Of a stretch of 64,000 nucleotides of DNA, positions 16,280-26,834 are shown in pieces (position 1 is the first letter of the stretch; each line of letters starts with the position of its first letter). The position numbers and the translations under genes were made by a program. Source of the stretch: Hydrogenophaga taeniospiralis CCUG 15921 (GTDB lineage Bacteria; Pseudomonadota; Gammaproteobacteria; Burkholderiales; Burkholderiaceae_C). The notes beneath the pieces were generated by a model. It was not told where the DNA came from. It did no database searches and saw only the letters and a list, made by a program, of their open reading frames with translations. The DNA lies in the NCBI RefSeq assembly GCF_001592305.1, contig NZ_BCWR01000001.1:124001-188000 (forward strand). Direction: 5' to 3'.

Positions 16280-17587
16280 ATGAGCGCACTGGCCATTGGT
16301 CTGCTGATCTTCGTGGTCACGGTCGCGGTGCTGGCCACCGGCCTGCCCATCGCCTTCGGCATGGGTGCCGTGGCGCTGTTCTTCATGGTGGTGTTCGACG
16401 GCTGGTACAGCGTCAACTTCCTGCCCGAAACCATCTTCGCGGGTCTGAGCGATTTCACGCTCGTCTCGCTGCCCATGTTCATCATCATGGGCGCGGCCGT
16501 GGCGTCGTCGCGCGCGGGCAGCGACCTGTACGAGGCGCTGTCGCGCTGGCTGCACCGGGTGCCGGGCTCGCTCGTGATCTCCAACATCGGCGCCTGCGCC
16601 CTGTTCTCGGCCCTCACCGGCTCGTCGCCGGCGACCTGCGCGGCGATCGGCAAGATGGGCATCCCCGAGATGCGCAAGCGCGGTTACGACGCCGATCTGG
16701 CCACCGGCGCCATCGCCGCGGGCGGCACACTGGGCATCCTGATCCCGCCCAGCATCACCATGATCCTGTACGGCATCGCCTCGGAAACCTCGATCGGCCG
16801 GTTGTTCCTCGCGGGCGTCATCCCAGGCCTGCTGCTCACCGGCCTCTTCATGGCCTGGGCGCTGTTCCTGAGCTGGAAACGCGGCACCGTGCTGGTGGAC
16901 CACGACCGCATCTACAGCCTGAAGGAAAAGCTCGAACTGCTGCCCCGGCTGCTGCCCTTCATCGTGGTGATCGTCGGTGTGGTCTACGCGCTGTACGGCG
17001 GCATCGCCACGCCCTCCGAAGCGGCGGGCGTGGGCGCGGCGCTGTGCCTGCTGATGGTGATCGTGATCTACCGGGTCTGGAAACCCATGGACCTGTGGCT
17101 CATCCTGCGCGACGGTCTGCGCGAATCCGGCATGCTGCTCATGATCATCGGCGCCTCCATCCTGTTCGGCTACATGATGTCGTCGCTGCAGGTCACGCAG
17201 TCGGTGGCCGAGGCCATCGGCGAGCTGCAGGTCAACCGCTGGGTGGTGCTGGCGGCGATCAACCTGCTGCTGCTGGTGGCCGGCTGCTTCCTGCCGCCGG
17301 CGGCCATCATCCTGATGACCACGCCCATCCTGATGCCGGTGATCACCGCCGCGGGCTTCGACCCGATCTGGTTCGGCGTGATCCTCACCATCAACATGGA
17401 GCTCGGCCTGATCACGCCGCCAGTGGGGTTGAACCTGTTCGTGATCAACGGCATCACACCCGACGTGCGCCTGCCGACCATCCTCAAGGGCGCGTTCCCT
17501 TTCATGATGTGCATGGTGCTGGCCATCCTGCTGCTGTGCGTGTTCCCGGAGCTCGCCACCTGGCTGCCCGAACAACTGATGGGATGA
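16280..17587 (+). CDS. matM: TRAP transporter large permease (DctM family)
   Basis: This 435-residue, strongly hydrophobic protein has about eleven or twelve membrane segments and DctM hallmarks such as GSSPATCAAIGKMGIPEMRK and GGTLGILIPPSITMILYG, the two re-entrant or substrate-path elements of the ion-transporter superfamily. The ATG at 16280 has GGAGG at 16267-16271. A 99-base gap separates it from dctQ, unusually long within such an operon, and contains no recognisable gene. It forms the translocation channel of the presumed malonate TRAP transporter. Confidence 0.87.
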   Translation: MSALAIGLLIFVVTVAVLATGLPIAFGMGAVALFFMVVFDGWYSVNFLPETIFAGLSDFTLVSLPMFIIMGAAVASSRAGSDLYEALSRWLHRVPGSLVISNIGACALFSALTGSSPATCAAIGKMGIPEMRKRGYDADLATGAIAAGGTLGILIPPSITMILYGIASETSIGRLFLAGVIPGLLLTGLFMAWALFLSWKRGTVLVDHDRIYSLKEKLELLPRLLPFIVVIVGVVYALYGGIATPSEAAGVGAALCLLMVIVIYRVWKPMDLWLILRDGLRESGMLLMIIGASILFGYMMSSLQVTQSVAEAIGELQVNRWVVLAAINLLLLVAGCFLPPAAIILMTTPILMPVITAAGFDPIWFGVILTINMELGLITPPVGLNLFVINGITPDVRLPTILKGAFPFMMCMVLAILLLCVFPELATWLPEQLMG

Positions 17588-17593
17588 CGATCG

Positions 17594-18883
17594 ATGCTGG
17601 AAAAACTCAAACGGCTGGCCCAGAAGGCCCTGCTGGACCGGTCCCTGGCGCCGCTGCTGCGATCGTGCCGGCAACTGGTGTCGGAACGGGGCCAGGCCAA
17701 CGTGTACGCGCTGGCGCTGGAGGTGATCGAACGCTACAAGACCCTGCCCGCGGCACAGCGCGAGGCCTTTTTTGCCGCGCTGGCCACGGGGTTTTCGCCC
17801 CACCCCGACCAGGTACTGGCCGCGGCCACGCGCTACGCCGAATCGCCCGCCGCCGGCAACCTGGCCACGCTCACGCAGGCGGTGGAACCGCTGCGCCAGG
17901 AACTGCTGCGCCGCGTGAACCGCGCACCGGGCGGCACCCTGATGCTGCTGTCCATGCGCAACGATCTGCTGGGCCTGCTCAGGAACAGCCCGGAACTGGC
18001 CGCGGTGGACGCCGACTTCCTGCACCTGCTGAGCTCCTGGTTCAACCCCGGTTTCCTGCGCCTGGAGCGTGTGGACTGGCAGTCCAGCGCGGCCCTGCTC
18101 GAAAAGATCATTCACCACGAAGCGGTGCACGAGATCTCGGGCTGGGCCGATCTGCGCCGGCGCCTGCAGCCCGACCGCCGCTGCTACGCCTTCTTCCACC
18201 CGCAACTGCCCGACGAACCGCTGATCTTCGTGGAAGTGGCCCTGGTGCAGGACATGGCCGAGGCGATCGCGCCGCTGATCGAATCGCAACCCGATGCGGC
18301 CGCCGCGGCCAGCGCCCGCACCGCCGTGTTCTATTCCATCAGCAACTGCCAGCCGGGCCTGCGCGGGGTCTCGCTGGGCAACTTCCTGATCAAGAAGGTG
18401 GCCGCCCAGCTCAGCACCGAACTGCCCCAGCTCAAGACCTTCTGCACGCTCTCGCCCGTGCCCGGCTTCGCGCGCTGGCTCGCGCAGGCCACCACCGAGG
18501 GCGGTGATGCGGCCTGGAGCGCTGCCCTGCAGCGGGTGAACGCCTGGCGGCAGGCCCACCCCACCCCCGCCGCGCCCGACCTGGCGTCCATGCCCAAAAG
18601 CCTGCAGGAGGACCTGGCCAGCCTGTGCGCCCGCTACCTCGTGAGCGCCTCGCACGAGGCGCTGGGCGACCCAGTGGCGCGGTTCCACCTCGACAACGGC
18701 GCGCGGCTGGAGCGCGTGAACTTCGCCGCCGACCTCTCCCGCAAGGGCATCAAACAGTCCCTGGGCCTGATGGTCAACTACCTCTACGACATCGACTCGG
18801 TCGAGGTGCGCCACCAGCAGTTCATGGACAACAAGGTCAGCCACTCATCGGCCGTGCGCCGGCTGCTCAAGCCCGCGCCCTGA
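17594..18883 (+). CDS. matA: Malonyl-CoA decarboxylase
   Basis: The 429-residue protein matches malonyl-CoA decarboxylase: an N-terminal helical domain (about residues 1-150) and a C-terminal GNAT-like catalytic domain. Conserved segments include SISNCQPGLRGVSLGNFLI, LSPVPGFARWL and ARFHLDNGARLERVNF; the histidine of FHLDNGA corresponds to the family's proposed catalytic histidine. The enzyme converts malonyl-CoA to acetyl-CoA and carbon dioxide. It begins 6 bases after the transporter gene and precedes malonyl-CoA synthetase, which gives the complete route malonate to malonyl-CoA to acetyl-CoA. No mitochondrial-type targeting or extension is present. Confidence 0.93.
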   Translation: MLEKLKRLAQKALLDRSLAPLLRSCRQLVSERGQANVYALALEVIERYKTLPAAQREAFFAALATGFSPHPDQVLAAATRYAESPAAGNLATLTQAVEPLRQELLRRVNRAPGGTLMLLSMRNDLLGLLRNSPELAAVDADFLHLLSSWFNPGFLRLERVDWQSSAALLEKIIHHEAVHEISGWADLRRRLQPDRRCYAFFHPQLPDEPLIFVEVALVQDMAEAIAPLIESQPDAAAAASARTAVFYSISNCQPGLRGVSLGNFLIKKVAAQLSTELPQLKTFCTLSPVPGFARWLAQATTEGGDAAWSAALQRVNAWRQAHPTPAAPDLASMPKSLQEDLASLCARYLVSASHEALGDPVARFHLDNGARLERVNFAADLSRKGIKQSLGLMVNYLYDIDSVEVRHQQFMDNKVSHSSAVRRLLKPAP

Positions 18884-18920
18884 GCGCCACGGAGCCCGGC
18901 CCCTTTTTCCCCACCACCCC

Positions 18921-20450
18921 ATGGAACACCACAACCTCTACGCCCTGTTCCGCGCCGCGTTCGGCCAGAGCCTGCAGAAAACCGCGATCACCACCGACGA
19001 CGGGCACAGTGTCACCTTCGGCGACATCGACGCCCTGTCCGGCCGCATGGCCAACTGGCTGGAAAGCCTGGGCCTGCGACCCGGCGACCGTGTGATGGTG
19101 CAGGTGGAAAAGTCGGTGCCCGCCCTGCTGTTCTACCTGGCCTGCCTGCGCTCGGGCATGGTCTATGTGCCGCTGAACACCGCCTACCAGTCGGCCGAGC
19201 TAGCCTACTTCATGGAAAACGCGCAGCCCGCGGTGTTCGTGGGCGATCCGGCCCGGCTGGCCGCGCTCTCGCCCCTGGCCGCCGGGCTGGGCGTGCCCCA
19301 CTTGGTGACTCTGGCCGCCGACGGCAGCGGCAGCCTGATGGATGCGGTGCAGGCGCACCCGGGCGAACACCGCGTCTGCGAGGTCTCGGGCGACGATCTG
19401 GCGGCCATCCTCTACACCAGCGGTACCACCGGCCGCAGCAAGGGCGCGCAGCTGACGCATCACAACCTGGCCTCCAACGCGCGCACGCTGCAGACCCTGT
19501 GGGGCTGGCAGCCGCACGACGTGCTGATCCACGCGCTGCCCATCTTCCACGTGCACGGCCTCTTCGTGGCCGCCCACTGCGCCCTGCTGGGCGCCAGCAC
19601 CATGCTCTGGATGGGCCGCTTCAAACCCCGGCAGGTGCTGGACTGGCTGCCCCGGGCCACGGTCTTCATGGGCGTGCCCACGCTGTACGTGCGGCTGCTG
19701 CAGGAGCCTGCCCTCACGCCCGGTGCCTGCGGCGCCATGCGGCTGTTCATCAGCGGCTCGGCCCCGCTGCTGGCCGAAACCTTTCGCGAGTGGCAGCAGC
19801 GCACCGGCCACACCATCCTGGAGCGCTACGGCATGAGCGAAACGCTGATGCTGACCTCCAACCCCTACCGGGCCGAAGACGGCCCGCGCCTGGGTGGCAC
19901 GGTGGGCCGGCCGCTGCCGGGGGTGCAGGTGCGCTGCGTGGACGAAAACGGCCAGGCCTGCCCGGCGGGCGGCATCGGCAACATCGAGGTCCGGGGGCCG
20001 AACGTGTTCCCCGGCTACTGGCGCATGCCCGAGGCCAACGCGCGCGAGTTCTCGGCCGACGGCTGGTTTCGCACCGGCGACGTGGGCCACTTCAACGACG
20101 CGGGCTACCTCACCATCGTCGGGCGCAGCAAGGACCTGATCATCACCGGCGGCTACAACGTGTACCCGGCCGAGGTCGAGGGCTACATCAACGAGCTCGA
20201 AGGCGTGGCCGAATCGGCGGTGATCGGCTGCCCGCACCCGGACTTTGGTGAAGGCGTGGTGGCGGTGGTGGTGCCCCAGCCCGGCGCCAGCCTGGACCCG
20301 GCCCAGCTCAGCGCGGCCATCAAGGAGCGCATTGCGGGCTTCAAGGTGCCCAAGCACCTGTTCGTGGTGAACGACCTGCCCCGCAACGTGATGGGCAAGG
20401 TGCAGAAGAACCTGCTGCGCGACACCTACGCACAGGTGTTCAAGGGATAG
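18921..20450 (+). CDS. matB: Malonyl-CoA synthetase (malonate-CoA ligase)
   Basis: The 509-residue acyl-adenylate-forming enzyme has the AMP-binding P-loop ILYTSGTTGRSKGA, the core motifs YGMSETLM and GWFRTGDVGHF, and the C-terminal A10-type lysine in NVMGKVQKNLL. The combination LPIFHVHGLFVA and the arginine in MSETLMLTSNPY fit the MatB branch that activates malonate. It converts malonate, ATP and CoA into malonyl-CoA, which the decarboxylase then turns into acetyl-CoA. It is the last gene of the unit. A structured repeat (copy B) begins at the base following its TAG stop. Confidence 0.9.
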   Translation: MEHHNLYALFRAAFGQSLQKTAITTDDGHSVTFGDIDALSGRMANWLESLGLRPGDRVMVQVEKSVPALLFYLACLRSGMVYVPLNTAYQSAELAYFMENAQPAVFVGDPARLAALSPLAAGLGVPHLVTLAADGSGSLMDAVQAHPGEHRVCEVSGDDLAAILYTSGTTGRSKGAQLTHHNLASNARTLQTLWGWQPHDVLIHALPIFHVHGLFVAAHCALLGASTMLWMGRFKPRQVLDWLPRATVFMGVPTLYVRLLQEPALTPGACGAMRLFISGSAPLLAETFREWQQRTGHTILERYGMSETLMLTSNPYRAEDGPRLGGTVGRPLPGVQVRCVDENGQACPAGGIGNIEVRGPNVFPGYWRMPEANAREFSADGWFRTGDVGHFNDAGYLTIVGRSKDLIITGGYNVYPAEVEGYINELEGVAESAVIGCPHPDFGEGVVAVVVPQPGASLDPAQLSAAIKERIAGFKVPKHLFVVNDLPRNVMGKVQKNLLRDTYAQVFKG

Positions 20451-20534
20451 CCCCCCGCGTCGCCTTCGGCGCCACCCCCCTGAGGGGGGCGACACCTGAG
20501 GCCCGGCGAAGCCGGTTCCTCGGTGTCCTTGGCT
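20451..20534 (+). repeat. Dispersed structured 3'-end element, copy B (behind matB)
   Basis: The element begins directly at the matB stop codon: a C-run, hairpin CGCC-TTCG-GGCG-like, CCCCCC-TGA-GGGGGG, then the outer stem GACACC/GGTGTC around CCGGC-GAA-GCCGG. It aligns base for base with copies A, C and D; differences in the outer stem and in the first hairpin are matched on both sides. It occupies the position expected of an operon terminator but has no T-run. Confidence 0.8.
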
Positions 20535-20595
20535 AGACCGCTTCATGCGTTGCGGGACTCGCTCCGGCGTGGCCGAGTGGCGAAGTGGTCGACAT

Positions 20596-20629
20596 GAAAA
20601 AGGCCCGGCGCCAACACGGCACCGGGCCT
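20596..20629 (-). terminator. Rho-independent terminator of clpB
   Basis: On the minus strand AGGCCCGGTGCC, loop GTGTT and GGCGCCGGGCCT are followed by TTTTTC. The 12-bp stem with T-run lies about 20 bases after the clpB stop. Confidence 0.9.
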
Positions 20630-20649
20630 GGATCCCTCTGCGGGAAGGC

Positions 20650-23268
<2,619 letters not shown>

Positions 23269-23301
23269 GAATGGGCACTCCCGAATAAATGGTATTCCTC
23301 G

Positions 23302-23331
23302 GCATGTGGTGTTGCCGCCCGGCTTTTCAAG
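23302..23331 (-). promoter_or_regulatory. Sigma-32 (RpoH) heat-shock promoter of clpB
   Basis: Minus-strand CTTGAAA (23325-23331) matches the heat-shock -35 consensus exactly. After a 15-base spacer, CCACATGC (23302-23309) fits the -10 consensus CCCCATNT at most positions. The distance to the clpB start is about 34 bases. Confidence 0.75.
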
Positions 23332-23357
23332 GCGGATACCGCCACGCAGTATCCGCC
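23331..23357. promoter_or_regulatory. Perfect 9-bp inverted repeat abutting the clpB -35 box
   Basis: GGCGGATAC (23331-23339) and GTATCCGCC (23349-23357) are perfect inverted copies with a 9-base centre. The inner edge touches the first base of the proposed -35 element. It may be an operator next to the clpB promoter or a hairpin ending the upstream AraC transcript; no T-run follows. Confidence 0.55.
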
Positions 23358-23391
23358 CGCAGCGTGGGTTTGACCCAGATCAGGCTTCGTC

Positions 23392-24327
23392 TCAGGCTGC
23401 GGCGAACCGCCGGTACTGCAGCGGTGTCACGCCCAGCCGCTGTCGGAACAGCTGGCTCAGATGGCTGGCGCTGCCCAGCCCGCAGTCCATCGCCACCTGC
23501 GCCAGCGGCAACCGCCCGGCCGCCAGCAGGGCCTGGGCGCGGGCCATGCGGCGCTGGATGATCCAGCCCAGCACGCTGCAGCCCATGGAGACGCGAAACA
23601 TGCGCGCGAAGTGGAACTCGGACAGATGGGCCAGAGCGGCCAGGCGACCCAGCGTGAGCGCGTCCTGGGCGCCGTCCAGATGCGCGTCGATGTGTTCCAG
23701 CACCCGCCGGCGCACCGCCGTGGACAGCCCTCCCAGCGGGCGCTGCGCCGCGGCGCGGGCGCGCGGCCGGGCAGCGCGCAGCACCAGGCGGTCCAGCGCC
23801 TGCTGGCTCCAGGCGTTGGCACGCAGCCGGGCCGATGCGTCGCTCCAGTCCAGCCCGGCCACCGCCTGCGCCCAGCCCGCCAGGGCGGGGTCGGCGCCGA
23901 AGATGCAGGGCTCCAGGGTGTGGGCGCGTGGCTCGGCGTCGAGCAGGCGCACCACCCGGTCGGCCCAGGCCTGCTCCGACAGATACAGGTGCAGAAAGCG
24001 GAACGGCTGCTCCACCTGCCAGTGCGACTCGTGCTCGGCCGGCAGCACGCAGTGCAGGCCCGGCGCACCGGGTTCCCCCGCACTGCCCACCAGCCGCGTG
24101 CCCTGTCCGCCTTCGAGGTAGACAGACAGTGTGTGGTGCCCGGGCTGCTGATAGCTCGGGCGGTCCAGCTCGTTGTGCCACTGGGCCAGCAGCAGGGCGT
24201 CGCCCAGCAGGGCGGACCGTTCCAGCCGCGCACGCGAGCGGCTCAACACCTCGAACACGCCGGGGGTTCGGGTGGTGGACGGGCGCGCCGAAGTGGCAGA
24301 CGCGGCGGCGGCGGTGGTGGTGGTCAC
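23392..24327 (-). CDS. AraC-family transcriptional regulator
   Basis: About 311 residues. A cupin-type N-terminal sensor (GHHTLSVYLEGGQGTRL and HCVLPAEHESHW strands) precedes a helical linker and two C-terminal helix-turn-helix motifs (LTLGRLAALAHLSEFHFAR and PLAQVAMDCGLGSASHLSQL). No in-frame ATG is available near the expected N-terminus, and the start is taken as GTG 24327 before a threonine/alanine-rich segment; this start is uncertain. The gene is divergent from a DMT-family exporter gene 120 bases away, which makes that exporter the probable target. The stop lies 123 bases before the clpB start on the same strand. Confidence 0.85.
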   Translation of the reverse strand: MTTTTAAAASATSARPSTTRTPGVFEVLSRSRARLERSALLGDALLLAQWHNELDRPSYQQPGHHTLSVYLEGGQGTRLVGSAGEPGAPGLHCVLPAEHESHWQVEQPFRFLHLYLSEQAWADRVVRLLDAEPRAHTLEPCIFGADPALAGWAQAVAGLDWSDASARLRANAWSQQALDRLVLRAARPRARAAAQRPLGGLSTAVRRRVLEHIDAHLDGAQDALTLGRLAALAHLSEFHFARMFRVSMGCSVLGWIIQRRMARAQALLAAGRLPLAQVAMDCGLGSASHLSQLFRQRLGVTPLQYRRFAAA

Positions 24328-24447
24328 CTGCGCATCGTAGCGAGGTGGCGGCTGGCCCGCGCCGGGCAAGGCCACAAAACCGCAGGAATCTGCAACCGGC
24401 CACACCGCGTTGGCCCGATGCTCGGGGCATCTGTTGGAGAAAACACC

Positions 24448-25356
24448 GTGAACGCTGTTCTGTACGCCAGTGTGGTGCTGATTTGGGGCACCACCTGGAT
24501 CGCCCTGAAGTGGCAACTGGGCCCCGTGCCCATCGCCCTGTCGATCGCCTACCGTTTCGGGCTGGCGGCCTTGCTGCTGTTTGCCTGGCTGGCTTGGCGG
24601 CGGCAGCTGGTGCGCCCGCGCGGGCAGGCCGCCTGGTGGGTGCTGGGCCAGGGCCTGTGCCTGTTTTGCCTGAATTTCGTGTGTTTCCTGCAGGCCAGCC
24701 AGACCCTGGCCAGCGGCCTGGTGGCGGTGGTGTTTTCCAGCGCCACCCTGTGGAACGCCCTGCTCGCGCGCCTGATCCATGGGCGCCGGCTCGCGCCCCA
24801 GGTGCTGGCGGGCGGCGCGCTGGGCCTGGCCGGGCTGGTGCTGCTGTTCTGGCCCGAAATCCGGCATGCCGGTGCGGGCAGCCTCGCCGGGCTGGCCTGG
24901 GCCTTGGCGGGCACGCTGTGTTTTTCCTGCGGCAATCTGCTCTCGGCCGCGCTGCAGGGCCAGGGGCTCAAGCCCGTACAGACCAATGCATGGGGCATGC
25001 TCGTGGGCACGCTGGTGCTGCTGGGCTACGCGCTGCTGGCCGGCCTGCCACTGAGCTTCGAGCCGACCTGGCGCTACACCGGCGCCCTGCTCTACCTGGC
25101 CATACCCGGCTCGGTCATTGGTTTCACCGCCTACCTCACGCTGGTGGGGCGCCTTGGGCCCGAGCGCGCGGCCTACAGCACGGTGCTGTTCCCGGTGGTC
25201 GCGCTCAATGTGTCGGCCTGGCTGGAAGGCTACCAGTGGACCGCGCCGGCCCTGGCCGGGCTGGTGCTGGTGATGCTGGGCAATGTGCTGGTGTTTCGCC
25301 CGCCGCGCCGCGTTCAGCCCGCAGCAGTGGTGGCGGTGGCGGGCAGCCGCCAGTAG
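24448..25356 (+). CDS. EamA/DMT-family transporter
   Basis: The 302-residue protein has ten hydrophobic segments in two EamA repeats (about residues 3-130 and 145-290). The typical first-helix motif VLIWGTTWIALKW and the end of repeat two (PVVALNVSAWLEGY) fit the 10-TMS drug/metabolite transporter family. Members export amino acids, metabolites or toxic compounds. The start is GTG 24448 with GGAG at 24435-24438. It is divergent from an AraC regulator, and its last 43 bases overlap the end of a convergent GNAT gene. Confidence 0.87.
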   Translation: MNAVLYASVVLIWGTTWIALKWQLGPVPIALSIAYRFGLAALLLFAWLAWRRQLVRPRGQAAWWVLGQGLCLFCLNFVCFLQASQTLASGLVAVVFSSATLWNALLARLIHGRRLAPQVLAGGALGLAGLVLLFWPEIRHAGAGSLAGLAWALAGTLCFSCGNLLSAALQGQGLKPVQTNAWGMLVGTLVLLGYALLAGLPLSFEPTWRYTGALLYLAIPGSVIGFTAYLTLVGRLGPERAAYSTVLFPVVALNVSAWLEGYQWTAPALAGLVLVMLGNVLVFRPPRRVQPAAVVAVAGSRQ

Positions 25357-26099
25357 GCGTAGGACCAGGCGGTGGTCATGCCGGCGCGGCGGTAGAGCGC
25401 CAGCGCCGGCGCGTTGGCGCCGTCGACCTGCAGGAACACCCGGGCAATACCCCGGCGCTGCGCCTCCAGCGCCATGGCGCGAATCAGCCGGCCCGCGAGC
25501 CCGCGCCCGCGCTGGCTGGCCACCGTGCGCAGGCCGTGCATGCTCAGCCAGCCCTCGGCGTAACAGGCGGCGCCGCAAGCCACGGTCTGCCCGCCTTCCC
25601 GAAGACTGCCGAACAGCGTGCCCTCGGCCCGCGACAGTGCGCGCGAGCGGCTCGCGCCGTCCACCGGATCGAGCCCCTCGCCCAGAAACATCGCCATCCA
25701 GGCCGCATCTGGGCGCGGCTCCAGCGACACGCCCTCGGTGTCGGGGGCCAGACACAGCAGCCCCTCAAGCGCGCCGGTCTGGGTCAGTGTCGGCTGCTCG
25801 CGGCGGAAACCCCGTGCCGCCAGTGCCGGCCACCAGGCATCGAAAGCGGGCACATCCGGCAGGCGCAACACCGGCCGCAGGCCGGCATCCTTGTAGCGTT
25901 GCGCGACCTCGTCGATCAGCGACGGATCGTGTGCGCCGTGGTGCAGTGGCACGGCGCTGTGAGCGCGGCCGACCGTGCCGCTGTCCATGGGCAGCAGCCA
26001 GCCGTCGATGGCGTCCACCCGCTCGGGCGCCACTGCCTTCAACGTGGCCCGCTCGATCGCTTCAACGTCCTCGGTGCTCAGGTTCAGGGTGTCGCTCAT
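25314..26099 (-). CDS. GNAT-family N-acetyltransferase
   Basis: The 261-residue protein has an N-terminal region of about 120 residues without clear motifs and a C-terminal GNAT fold. The acetyl-CoA loop is TVASQRGRGLAGRLI (Q/RxxGxG/A type), followed by the IARVFLQVDGANAPALALY and YRRAGMTTAWSY strands common to the family. Substrate unknown. It ends inside the 3' end of the convergent DMT transporter gene and begins 7 bases after moaE on the same strand, so it may be the last gene of the molybdopterin unit. Start ATG 26099 avoids an arginine-rich upstream extension that would overlap moaE. Confidence 0.85.
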   Translation of the reverse strand: MSDTLNLSTEDVEAIERATLKAVAPERVDAIDGWLLPMDSGTVGRAHSAVPLHHGAHDPSLIDEVAQRYKDAGLRPVLRLPDVPAFDAWWPALAARGFRREQPTLTQTGALEGLLCLAPDTEGVSLEPRPDAAWMAMFLGEGLDPVDGASRSRALSRAEGTLFGSLREGGQTVACGAACYAEGWLSMHGLRTVASQRGRGLAGRLIRAMALEAQRRGIARVFLQVDGANAPALALYRRAGMTTAWSYAYWRLPATATTAAG

Positions 26100-26106
26100 G
26101 CGCTGC

Positions 26107-26580
26107 TCAGGCGTTGCGGCTCTCGATGCCCCATTTGGCCAGGGCCGCGTCATCGCTTTCGCGGGCATCGACCCAGCGCGCGCCCTCGGGCGTCTGTTCC
26201 TTTTTCCAGAACGGCGCCTGGGTCTTGAGGTAGTCCATCAGGAATTCGCAGCCCTGGAAACTCTCGCCACGGTGTGCCGAGCTCACGGCCACGAGCACGA
26301 TCTGGTCCAGCGGCTGCAGCAGGCCCACGCGGTGGATCACCCGCGCGGCGTAGATGTTGAAGCGCTTGAACGCCTCGTCGATCATGGCCTCGATCGCCTT
26401 TTCCGTCATGCCCGGGTAGTGCTCCAGCTCCATGGTGCGGATGCTCTGGCCATCGTTGCGGTCGCGAACGGTGCCGATGAAGCTGCAGACGGCGCCAACG
26501 CGCTTGTCCTGCTCGCGCAGCGCGGCAACTTCGGTGGAGAGGTCGAAGTCGCCGGTCTGGATGCGGACGCGGGCGTTCAC
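26107..26580 (-). CDS. moaE: Molybdopterin synthase catalytic subunit
   Basis: This 157-residue MoaE has the family segments AVCSFIGTVRDRN and SAHRGESFQGCEFLMDYLK. H103-R104 and lysines K119 and K126 (LKTQAPFWKKE) correspond to the active-site residues of Escherichia coli MoaE. With two MoaD subunits it inserts two sulfurs into cyclic pyranopterin monophosphate to make molybdopterin. It follows moaD by two bases and belongs to the mobB-moeA-moaD-moaE run. Confidence 0.95.
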   Translation of the reverse strand: MNARVRIQTGDFDLSTEVAALREQDKRVGAVCSFIGTVRDRNDGQSIRTMELEHYPGMTEKAIEAMIDEAFKRFNIYAARVIHRVGLLQPLDQIVLVAVSSAHRGESFQGCEFLMDYLKTQAPFWKKEQTPEGARWVDARESDDAALAKWGIESRNA

Positions 26581-26582
26581 GC

Positions 26583-26834
26583 TCAGCCTCCGGTCACGGG
26601 CGGGAAGAAGCCGACTTCGGCGCCGTCGCTCAGCGCCGCGGCCTCGTCACTCATGGTCTGGTTGAGCGCCACGCGCACGGCCCGGCCGTGCGCCAGGACG
26701 TCGGCGTAGGCGCCCCCGCGGGCGATCAGCTCGTCGCGCAGTGCCGCCAGCGTGGCAGCGGCCGTTTCCAGCGATTCGCTGCCGGTGCCAATGGCCTCGC
26801 GAATGGAGGCGAAATAACGCAGTTGAACTTTCAT
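26583..26834 (-). CDS. moaD: Molybdopterin synthase sulfur-carrier subunit
   Basis: 83 residues with ubiquitin-like beta-grasp pattern (KVQLRYFASIREAIG) and the required C-terminal Gly-Gly (PPVTGG), which is thiocarboxylated to deliver sulfur to MoaE. The start overlaps the end of moeA by four bases (ATGA), so expression is coupled. Confidence 0.95.
   Translation of the reverse strand: MKVQLRYFASIREAIGTGSESLETAAATLAALRDELIARGGAYADVLAHGRAVRVALNQTMSDEAAALSDGAEVGFFPPVTGG

Noticed and set aside
15695..18844. Very long open frame on the minus strand opposite the malonate genes
   Set aside because: Its translation is rich in H, Q, G, R and D without any domain pattern, while the plus strand encodes complete TRAP, decarboxylase and synthetase proteins. 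It is an antisense shadow caused by high GC.
23392..25755. Apparent long AraC fusion reading through the DMT transporter region
   Set aside because: The upstream part is antisense to the DMT and GNAT genes; only the part from about 24327 downstream has AraC character.
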